From Bipolaris cookei (lineage: Eukaryota; Ascomycota; Dothideomycetes; Pleosporales; Pleosporaceae): a stretch of 64,000 nucleotides of DNA. A program made the translations under genes and the position numbers. The notes beneath the pieces are model-generated. The model did not search any database. It saw only the letters and a list, made by a program, of their open reading frames with translations, and was not told the origin of the DNA. Each line of letters opens with the position of its first letter. The first letter of the stretch is position 1. The stretch is taken from positions 291,993 to 355,992 of the forward strand of contig NRSV01000035.1 of assembly GCA_002286855.1 (NCBI GenBank). The letters run 5' to 3'. Shown one piece after another: positions 57,252 through 64,000 of the stretch.

Positions 57252-57800
57252 AAAACCCCCCTGTTCAAAACAGATGTGCCTTGGCAGACACTTTCTCCGT
57301 CCGTTTGGACTGGTTCATTGATTTTGCTATTACTCTTGCTCTTGTTGGGTCCTGTTAGATTGTCATATGTTATCGAGGACGGTCAATTGATTGTGAAAAA
57401 ATGAATTGTATTGATCTGTGTTGTGATTGTTCTCTGCCATTACTTATGTGCAGTGTCTTGCTATTGCCTCGGTAGGTGCTTGTTTCATGTAAGTATCAAA
57501 GTACGTCGGCTGTAATTCATGCCGATATATCCTGGCATAATATCGACTGCGTTCCGCGGCTTAGGCTGCTGTCATCTGACAGGTCCCTTGACTCGTTTCA
57601 AGATTCCTTGCTCAACTTGGCCACGTAGCTGATCTGTAGTTAACAAATTGATGCTCACTGCCTACTCAGGAAGGATTGCAGCCTAGGCTTTCCACCTTGC
57701 GCGACATTCGACTGTGTTTGGCGCAGGGCATTTGTAGGAATCAGTGCGATGTTTTTTCGTCAAGAAGTCAAGCTTTCATGCAGTTCAAACAACGGTGAGA
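57252..57800. other. Intergenic stretch
   Basis: AT-rich, no supported gene, repeat or RNA seen. Confidence 0.45.
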
Positions 57801-58645
57801 TTATTTTTTGCCTTTATCTGGGCAAACTTGAGCTTCTCCTCCAATGATATGATTTTCGACATAAATAACACATAGCCAACTCTGATCCTTTTTTGGATGG
57901 AAATTCGGGCATTGCTTGCTGTCACATATATGACCTGGGCCACCACATTTCCTGTAGAATACGGGCGCGGCTCGTTGACCATAAGCCCTAAACTCAGTCA
58001 GTGCAACTGCTACTTCAATACATACCTGACCATACTCACATGGCTATCGCATGATCTCCTGCAAAGTACTGAGGTTTCTGGCACGCCTTTTGCAGCTTCA
58101 AATGGAGTGCTGAAGCCTCGCAAGAGTTTCGTGGCACATATTTGACTTCACTAATGTTGAGAACAGTCTGAGATCTCATTTCTTCGGGGTGGCTCCTGCA
58201 ATCTCTCAAGTAGTTACTTCCAAGGTTGTATTTGTGCAGGACCACCCAGTGGGTGTCCAATTTGATTGACGAGGCAGTTTCAAGACCAAGCGCTTTTGTC
58301 ATAGCCGCAACGCTTTCCTTTTTCTTCAGCTCTTCGTGGACTGGAAGCGAATCTGTGAATACGGCGAGTTCATTTACATTGAAGTATATCCGCTAATATT
58401 ATCAGTTGGTTGTCGTGTCCAATGGGGTGTGCTCAATATGCATATGCCCGTTGAGAAGTGTACACATGTAGGTTTGCTTGTAACTCCTTGATGACTACAT
58501 GCGGACTGATCTCTTCCAGTGTTGTATTATCAAATAGTTTTTGGAGGTTTGAAAGCAGGGTCTCACGTACTACGTAAATCTCGGAGCTTCGGCTCCGAGG
58601 TTTTAGTCCAGGTAAGTCTGCAGTGCTCGACGCAACCGATTCCAT
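57801..58645 (-). CDS. Unknown three-exon gene with zinc-knuckle-like C terminus
   Basis: My own splice model on the minus strand: exons 58466-58645, 58040-58392 and 57801-57987; introns of 73 bp (GTGTAC...TTAG) and 52 bp (perfect GTGAGT...TTTAG). The phases agree and the product is 239 residues. The first 60 residues are Ser-rich then helical. The middle contains Val-Val-Leu-His-Lys-Tyr-Asn-Leu-Gly and Arg-Asp-Cys-Arg-Ser-His-Pro-Glu-Glu. The tail has Lys-Cys192-Gly-Gly-Pro-Gly-His197-Ile-Cys199, then Cys204-Pro-Asn, resembling a gag-type zinc knuckle. The first Cys of a C-x2-C pair would be Tyr189. No family recognised. A TGA directly precedes the Met, and in another frame just upstream there is a helix-like peptide (58603-58690), so the true 5' end may be missing or broken. 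It may be transposon-derived. Confidence 0.45.
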
Positions 58646-59061
58646 TCATGCTGAAATGCCTCGCAAGCTTCTTTTTCGAATCTTCACTCTGACTGTGAAG
58701 TCTTTTTCTTTTAATACCCGATTTTGGCAGGTTGGGGTGTGGCCTGCCATTCTTTTCTGAGAAAATTAATCTTATACACCACACGCCAAACAGATACAAA
58801 CAATTAAAGTTATAAAAATAGGACCCCTACTGTTACAAAAAAATCTCTTCTCTGCAAAATGTTATATATGATGGATTGGTGGATTGATGTCTATGCACAG
58901 CCACATCGTACCATGGATAGCATAAGTCCATTCCAGTGGTACGTGGCCACAACACCATTATAGATACCCGTCCTCGCCTAATTCTGACCCGGCACTATAC
59001 TACTGATGACTTTAGTCAAATTCAAACAGTCCGCTCACACACTGAAACCACTTTAAGCTGA
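58646..59061. other. Intergenic stretch
   Basis: AT-rich; includes the possible out-of-frame helical peptide mentioned for the preceding gene (58603-58690). Nothing else supported. Confidence 0.4.
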
Positions 59062-59495
59062 CTACCAGACCTACGCGAAACTCTATCTTACATTGTTAAA
59101 TATGTCCCTTTTTTCCAATTACCCCGAGACTTACGATATATGATTTACAACTATTATGTCTGCTGCGATGGCGGCTACGTGTACGATGTGGAAACGCGGA
59201 AACTTCGGCGAGCTGATGGAGACCCTGTTTTTAACGCACTGGCCTTGACATGTCGACAAGCTGCGTTCGAGCTTGAAGTACTGGCTTTCCAAGTGAACAC
59301 AATCACGTTTTCTGTGGCCTACATGGAATCATTACGTGAGCAAGCGCTTTTGCATCACGATGTGATTCATGACTTCTGCAGTTCAAGAGCATATATCTGC
59401 TCAACTTGATATTTTACAAACTGTTTACGCCCGAGATGCTCGAACTGACGAGAGAGACCTAACCCCCAATTCGCAGAATATGTCGCATCTTGATT

Positions 59496-59550
59496 AACAG
59501 AGTTGCTAACAATCAATCTGCCGATCGAATTGATTGTTAGCAACTCTGTT
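59496..59550. repeat. Perfect 22-bp inverted repeat, 11-nt spacer
   Basis: Arms 59496-59517 and 59529-59550 are exact reverse complements (AACAGAGTTGCTAACAATCA plus AT, and its complement), with an 11-base spacer. The inner parts read CTAACA and TGTTAG, like two LTR ends facing away from each other. It sits inside the gene relic where the reading frame is lost. It could be a transposon-end remnant or a very small hairpin element. Confidence 0.9.
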
Positions 59551-59990
59551 GGTTAAGAAACAGGGATAACAGGGGAAACATGGAAAGCATCTACATTTGA
59601 AAATTCTGGTTGAGAAAAAGGGAAATGTTTCACTTTTGGGTTTTCTGTGAAGATCTCGGTGAAACACTATCTGTCCGGGGCGACTTTCAGCTGTTCATAT
59701 TGCAGCTTATGGTGGAACATCCGGCCTACAACAATACAATAAAGAAGCTGCGTCCACCCCACAATTTTCCTAGCAGGTTTTTGGATCTGGTGCGACATAA
59801 CAATTCATACATCGAATCCTGGCGCATCATCGAAGTGTCTGAGCTCAGGCGTCTGGCAGATATCGTGGAGAATCGCCCAAGGATACGCAAGTTCCATCCA
59901 AAAACAACATTCAGATACTCTGTAGCCGCTCTGGCGTTTCAATTCTTCAATTCATGTACCGAGAAGGTCCGCAATTCGTTTCGTAAGATC

Positions 59991-60143
59991 TCTCGGAGGT
60001 GAACCAAGAAGATCAGAAGGAAGAAAGTTATTGTATTAAGGGAGCGACAACGAGTGACTATATACAACTCAAATAAGAGCTCATGTGACCTTGAGTCAGT
60101 TGCTATAGTACAAATTATACCATGTGAATGTGTGAGGCTAACA
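59991..60143 (-). mobile_element. Probable solo LTR, 153 bp, with AGATC target duplication
   Basis: Flanked by AGATC on both sides (59986-59990 and 60144-60148). Read on the minus strand it starts TGTTAGCC, contains TATATAG in the middle and AATACAATAA towards the end, and ends CCGAGA: an LTR-like layout of about the size of a small Copia-type LTR. Deleting the element plus one AGATC joins Phe-Arg-Lys-Ile to Leu-Leu-Val-Glu in frame in the surrounding gene relic, which proves an insertion at this point. The outer end CCGAGA is not the canonical CA, so the element class is less sure than the insertion itself. No coding capacity. Confidence 0.7.
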
Positions 60144-60802
60144 AGATCCTTCTTGTCGAGAACGAGATGTCATTAGGGCAATCTGACACTCATGCTCGTG
60201 GCTTCATTCCATTCTGCCAGAATAACAAAAAACTACACGTCGAACGCCGCGTAAGCTTTTGGAAGGCCGTATTTACATCCCACATTCTCGACCAATACAG
60301 TTATCTTACCGACCGGCGCTATCGGGAAGTTACCACTATGCAAAAAGACCGTCTCCAAGCCTCAGATGTCTCAAAGTTAGTCGGGAAGTGGGTGGTCGAG
60401 GCTTTGGCATTGCCTTTGCTCGGAATGCCTGAAGGTTCATATACTCTTGTCTTAGATAGAAACTCTATACCCGAACATGCCTCTAAAGTCTTCCATATAG
60501 TACAGCGAGACGTCACTTGGCAAGCTGCGCTTGGCCTGTGTTATTCTCGATGTCTAGCATCAAAACCTTCTTGGCTACAACGTCGGCACAATAGCTGCTT
60601 TATTTTTGAAGGATTTTCCGAAGTAATGCAGACACCTTCCACTACTAGCTCTCTCATCAGGTGTAACTTCGACCTTGGTGTACCTTACGATGTCGAGACT
60701 ATAATTGAAAGCCACCGTGATCTTAATTGGAAAGGATGGAATCGCCTATGGTGGATCCATGGCCCGTCCGAATTTCAGACCGAACCACCGTTGCCGCCAT
60801 GA

Positions 60803-61539
60803 CACGAGCTTTGGTGGCTACGCGGTTTACCTTGGTAACTACTTTACCCGAGCTATCTGGTCTGAGAAACTTTGCTAATTTGGTCTGAGAAATGGTGTTC
60901 TTATCAGATCTGATTTTATCAATTTTTCGCAATATAACACAGATATCGTCTCGTCAGTTTTTGCATTGTTCTCGATCTCCTCAAAAGAACTGACATTGTG
61001 CTGATTCAATGGTCCCCACTCAACGTAGCATAGTTCCTCGGGGTTGAAATAATTATGCCAAAGATTTACTACATCTCCAATATACCAGCAGTCAAATGTT
61101 CAGATCCCAGTGTCATGACAAGTTGCAACCAAATCGAGAGATTGATTTCTGAGATGAATTAGCTCCGTTACAACAGTTCTGAACCTAGTTATGAAATCTA
61201 CTATTTGTGCAGATATTTCCAGACAAGCCCGACATCTCAGCCGAATACAGCTCTTGGTATAGCCCATGAAGGTGACTTGGGTCTGCAGCGGGCGCATGTT
61301 AGCACGAAGCGCTGGTACACAAGCATCACGATCCAATTGATCCATGCCTTCTCACTGAGAGGTTCTAAAATGACATCTCCAGTCTCTATAACGTACGATC
61401 TCTTTAGAGATAGGTCTCCAGTCATCCATGAGCCTCAAGCTATGTATCACAGGCTGTGCTGTATTCGGTATTCAATACTCAATATAAGCTCATATTGAGA
61501 AGGTTCAATATTGATAAATACTGTATTGAATATTGAGTA
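60803..61539. other. Spacer before the pogo element, possible gene debris
   Basis: On the minus strand a frame from 61345 to 61100, followed after a stop by a further readable stretch down to about 60945 (including Asp-Val-Val-Asn-Leu-Trp-His-Asn-Tyr-Phe), could be a decayed gene, but I recognise no family. The last 70 bases are AT-rich with repeated CAATATTGA-like palindromic words next to the transposon insertion site. Confidence 0.3.
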
Positions 61540-61602
61540 ACGTGTTTCACCAGTAAGCGGGCCACCCCAGTATATGGGCCACCCCACCAAACTATCACAC
61601 CT
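61540..61602 (+). repeat. Left terminal inverted repeat of the pogo element
   Basis: 63 bp, matching the reverse complement of 63321-63383 except for two bases in its middle (CAGTATATG versus CATTATGTG). Confidence 0.95.
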
Positions 61603-61620
61603 CTACAACAATAACGCGTA

Positions 61621-63264
61621 ATGTCTCAACAACGCAACGCGTTAAAATCCTATACTGAGGCGGATCTATTTATTGCTATCTCTGATATTAATTTAAAAAA
61701 TACCCAAAGTGAACGACGCGCTGCTGCAGCCTATAGCGTCCCGCGAACAACAATCCAGCGACGACGCGCTGGACAACAGTCTCGAAGCAATTGGGAGCCA
61801 CCAGCAAAGCGGCTTACAAAACTAGAAGAGGAGGCTATTACTAGGCGTATACTAGTAGAGGCAGAGCGCGGACTACCCTGTGGGAGAGACGACGTGCGAG
61901 ATATGGCCAATAGACTGCTCCGAGAGCGCGGCGGAGAGAAGGTTGGCAAGAACTGGGTTGATAGGTTTATCCAGCGTAATCCTGAGCTGCGTACGCGCCG
62001 GAGCCGTCCATACGATCACCAGCGAGCTCTCTGCGAAGATACAGCGCTTATTAAGGGCTGGTTCGAGCTGGTTCAGAATACAAAGGCGAAGTATGGTATC
62101 GTAGATGAAGATATCTACAACTTTGATGAGACTGGCTTTATTATGGGCAAGATTTTATCACAGTCAGTTATCACGGGCACAGACAAACCAGGAAGAACAA
62201 AGAAGATCCAGCCAGGCAATCGTGAGTGGGTTACGCTAATACAGGGCATTGGCGCAACAGGCAAGCGTATCTCAACGTTTCTCATCTTCAAAGGTAAGGT
62301 TCTGATCTCTACCTGGTTCACCGAGGATCTGCCACGCGACTGGGTGATACAAGTTAGTCCTACTGGCTGGACGAATAACGATCTAGCGCTTGACTGGCTT
62401 CGTCACTTCGATTCCCATGCGCGCCCTGTGGGGACGCATAGACTGCTCATTATCGACGGCCATGAGAGTCACTGCTCAGTAGCTTTCCGAGATCTCTGCG
62501 AAGAGAAGAAGATAATCCTTCTCTGTATGCCTCCCCACTCGTCGCACCTCTTACAGCCGCTTGATGTGGGCTGCTTCTCGCCGTTGAAGCGCGCGTATGG
62601 TGATGCTATCTCGGTCTTGGCACGCAATCGCATCCACCATATCAGCAAAGAAACCTTCCTACCAGCGTTTAAAAAGGCCTATTATAAGGCTATTACACCA
62701 GAAAACATCTGCGGAGGGTTTCGAGGTGCTGGGCTTACTCCACACGATTATCGCGTTGTTTTATCACAGCTTGACGTCGTGCTACGTACGCCAACTCCAC
62801 CAGCGCAAGAGACCACTACCTGGGAGCCGAAAACGCCGCGCAACGCGCGCGAAATGGAGGCGCAGGCTACGCTTATTCGAAACCGCATGCAAATCCAGCA
62901 AGGGTCTCCTACTACTTCTCTTAAGGAGCAGATGCAGCAGTTGAGTAAGGGAGCCCAGCAGATCGCTCATCATATGGTGTTGATGCAGGAGGAAATGAGT
63001 CGCCTACGAGACGCTGTTGAAGCGTCAACAAAGCGAAAAACTCGTAAGAGGCGCTACGTAGAGGCAGAGGGGTCCCAGACAGTTGGCCAGATAGCTAATC
63101 AGATCGCTAAGGCAGAGGGTGGTAGCTGTAATGAGGGTGCAACGCCTGCGAAGAGGGTGCGCAGTGAACGGCGCTGTGGGCGTTGCAGCCAAACTGGACA
63201 CAACTCTCGTACGTGCCAAGTAGAATTAGAGGATTCAGAGGATAGCGACGTATCTGAAGAGTAA
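61621..63264 (+). CDS. pogo/Fot1-family transposase (547 aa), intact
   Basis: Single frame of 547 codons starting 18 bases after the left TIR. The N terminus is a Psq/CENP-B-type helix-turn-helix (Arg-Arg-Ala-Ala-Ala-Ala-Tyr-Ser-Val-Pro-Arg-Thr-Thr-Ile), followed by a second CENP-B-like DNA-binding domain (about residues 65-125, with Gly-Lys-Asn-Trp-Val-Asp-Arg-Phe). The DDE domain has Asp169 in Asn-Phe-Asp-Glu-Thr-Gly-Phe, Asp279 in Ile-Ile-Asp-Gly-His-Glu-Ser-His and Asp315 in Gln-Pro-Leu-Asp-Val-Gly-Cys-Phe: a DD35D triad as in pogo elements. The C-terminal part contains a probable coiled coil (about 425-460), basic segments and a CCHC zinc knuckle, Cys-Gly-Arg-Cys-x4-His-x4-Cys, then an acidic end. 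All catalytic residues are present, so the protein should be able to cut and paste its own element. Confidence 0.95.
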   Translation: MSQQRNALKSYTEADLFIAISDINLKNTQSERRAAAAYSVPRTTIQRRRAGQQSRSNWEPPAKRLTKLEEEAITRRILVEAERGLPCGRDDVRDMANRLLRERGGEKVGKNWVDRFIQRNPELRTRRSRPYDHQRALCEDTALIKGWFELVQNTKAKYGIVDEDIYNFDETGFIMGKILSQSVITGTDKPGRTKKIQPGNREWVTLIQGIGATGKRISTFLIFKGKVLISTWFTEDLPRDWVIQVSPTGWTNNDLALDWLRHFDSHARPVGTHRLLIIDGHESHCSVAFRDLCEEKKIILLCMPPHSSHLLQPLDVGCFSPLKRAYGDAISVLARNRIHHISKETFLPAFKKAYYKAITPENICGGFRGAGLTPHDYRVVLSQLDVVLRTPTPPAQETTTWEPKTPRNAREMEAQATLIRNRMQIQQGSPTTSLKEQMQQLSKGAQQIAHHMVLMQEEMSRLRDAVEASTKRKTRKRRYVEAEGSQTVGQIANQIAKAEGGSCNEGATPAKRVRSERRCGRCSQTGHNSRTCQVELEDSEDSDVSEE

Positions 63265-63320
63265 TATCTTATTCTACTTGACAAAAAAAACTATGGTGGT
63301 GTTATATAATATTATTATAA

Positions 63321-63383
63321 AGGTGTGATAGTTTGGTGGGGTGGCCCACATAATGGGGTGGCCCGCTTACTGGTGAAACACGT
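63321..63383 (-). repeat. Right terminal inverted repeat of the pogo element
   Basis: 63 bp, reverse complement of the left end with two mismatches; followed by TA at 63384-63385. Confidence 0.95.
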
Positions 63384-63453
63384 TATACTTAGCGTACTTA
63401 ACCATCGAGCCGGCCACTTTTTCTTAGCATTGCGAACTTCATATACAAAACAC

Positions 63454-63680
63454 TATGCATCAACAACATAAGGATTTTCTAACTCAACTAGAAGGCAGAA
63501 TTATTCTAGCTCTTCAGACCTTTCGTACAGGCCAATTTAAGACTATGCAACGCGCTGCTGCTGCTTATAATATACCTTTTCGGCGCCTTTCTGATCGGCT
63601 TAACAAAATTACTTTTTGGCCTCAAGTAACCCCAAACTGCCGCGAGCTTACTATATCTAAAGAGCAGACAATAGTACGGT
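63454..63680 (+). pseudogene. N-terminal fragment of a second pogo-type transposase
   Basis: Starts Met-His-Gln-Gln-His-Lys-Asp-Phe and encodes a Psq-type helix-turn-helix (Gln-Arg-Ala-Ala-Ala-Ala-Tyr-Asn-Ile-Pro) followed by Thr-Pro-Asn-Cys-Arg-Glu-Leu and Ile-Val-Arg-Tyr-Ile. It differs clearly from the intact copy next to it, so it is another family member. At about 63680 the homology stops and the continuation runs on the opposite strand. Confidence 0.75.
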
Positions 63681-64000
63681 ATATTTGCTTCTTCGTATCA
63701 TGCAGAGATGTGGACGCGTCCTTTGTGGATGATGAATGGTGGGGTAGCGTATCCCGCATCGCAGAGGCTCTGGATGACAGTAACCCACTCGCGATTGCCT
63801 GGCTGAACAAGAGTAGGTCTCGTACGACGTTCTGAACCTGTGACAACCTTAATTGATCCAATTACACCCATCTGAAAGCCAGTTTCATCAAAGTTATGGA
63901 TGTAATCTGAAGATACCCCATACTTCTCAATTGTCTCTCGTATGAGCTCGAACCACACTTTAATACCCTCTGGATCCTCTTGCTGTATTCTATGGCGGTC
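63681..64000 (-). pseudogene. Catalytic-domain fragment of a pogo-type transposase, inverted
   Basis: Minus-strand frame entering from beyond the right edge. It reads Val-Trp-Phe-Glu-Leu-Ile, then Asn-Phe-Asp-Glu-Thr-Gly-Phe (first catalytic Asp), Gln-Pro-Gly-Asn-Arg-Glu-Trp-Val-Thr and Lys-Gly-Arg-Val-His. A TGA at about 63704-63706 stands where the family has Trp, followed by more matching residues up to about 63681. It meets the plus-strand N-terminal fragment tail to tail. Whether both come from one element split by an inversion or from two insertions cannot be decided within the window. Confidence 0.75.

Larger units (their letters stand above)
59062..60802 (+). pseudogene. Relic of a lineage-type gene, split by insertions
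   Basis: Three collinear pieces of one protein. Piece 1 (59062-59409) has Leu-Pro-Arg-Asp-Leu-Arg-Tyr-Met-Ile-Tyr, an F-box-like motif, and Leu-Thr-Cys-Arg-Gln-Ala-Ala; a TGA lies just before it and no proper start remains. Piece 2 (about 59610-59990) has Val-Glu-His-Pro-Ala-Tyr-Asn-Asn. Piece 3 (60144-60802) has Ile-Pro-Phe-Cys-Gln-Asn-Asn, Leu-Gly-Met-Pro-Glu-Gly-Ser-Tyr-Thr-Leu-Val-Leu-Asp, Gln-Arg-Asp-Val-Thr-Trp-Gln-Ala-Ala, Ile-Arg-Cys-Asn-Phe-Asp and a final Pro-Pro-Leu-Pro-Pro. I recall this set of motifs from a large family of uncharacterised proteins in Pleosporales. Piece 2 and piece 3 join perfectly once the inserted element at 59991-60143 and one target duplication are removed. 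Between pieces 1 and 2 lie about 200 bases with an inverted repeat and no match. Confidence 0.7.
61540..63383 (+). mobile_element. Complete pogo/Fot1-type DNA transposon (1,844 bp)
   Basis: Terminal inverted repeats of 63 bp, 61540-61602 and 63321-63383, begin ACGTGTTTCACCAGTAAGCG and differ at only two positions. The element is bounded by TA on both sides (61538-61539 and 63384-63385), the target duplication of Tc1/mariner/pogo elements. Each TIR itself carries a GGGCCACCCC word twice. Between them lies one uninterrupted transposase gene. Near-identical ends, an open reading frame and no RIP-type stops indicate a young, possibly active copy, unlike all other mobile sequence in this window. 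Confidence 0.95.

Noticed and set aside
1..64000. Biosynthetic gene cluster, defence system or CRISPR array
   Set aside because: No PKS, NRPS or terpene enzymes, no regularly spaced direct repeats, and neighbouring genes are unrelated housekeeping functions.

Overview
The window is fungal nuclear DNA. It has multi-exon genes with 46-136 bp GT-AG introns (branch sites such as CTAAC or CTGAC), fungal proteins throughout, and transposon relics whose stop codons fit CpA-to-TpA (RIP-type) mutation. A secreted AA9 monooxygenase, a Fungal_trans_2-type Zn2Cys6 regulator and a relic of a family that I associate with Pleosporales point to a filamentous ascomycete, most likely a dothideomycete. Species is not resolved.

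The first 53.4 kb is mostly a conserved core. In order: the 3' part of RRP5 (rRNA processing, +); an AA9 polysaccharide monooxygenase (+); an unknown low-complexity protein (-); a small cysteine-rich secreted protein (-); a BTB protein (-); a Trm3/TARBP1-type tRNA Gm18 methyltransferase (-); a short kinesin-3-like motor (+); VPS16 (+); an Ase1/PRC1/MAP65 microtubule bundler (+); a conserved fungal protein of unknown role (+); a tRNA-Arg(ACG) with an 11-nt intron (-); TEL1/ATM kinase in six exons (-); and NUP192 (+), which shares a 324-bp divergent promoter with TEL1. Two scars break this core: a Tc1-type transposase N-terminal relic between the kinesin and VPS16, and a dead GH78-type glycoside hydrolase between VPS16 and ASE1.

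From about 53.5 kb to the end the character changes to an accessory, transposon-rich tract. It holds a dead Zn2Cys6 regulator (zinc-binding Cys changed to Tyr plus stop codons), a possible broken basic protein, a three-exon gene with a zinc-knuckle-like tail, a lineage-type gene relic split by what looks like a solo LTR with a 5-bp target duplication and carrying a perfect 22-bp inverted repeat, an apparently intact 1,844-bp pogo/Fot1 transposon with 63-bp inverted ends and TA duplication, and a second pogo copy rearranged into head-to-head pieces at the window edge.

The core genes are independent housekeeping functions (ribosome assembly, tRNA modification, vacuolar tethering, cytoskeleton, DNA-damage signalling, nuclear pore), not a pathway cluster. 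I found no biosynthetic cluster, CRISPR array or convincing new multi-gene system. The novelty is in the decayed genes and the mobile elements. All functional names are from reading the protein sequences; no database search was run.
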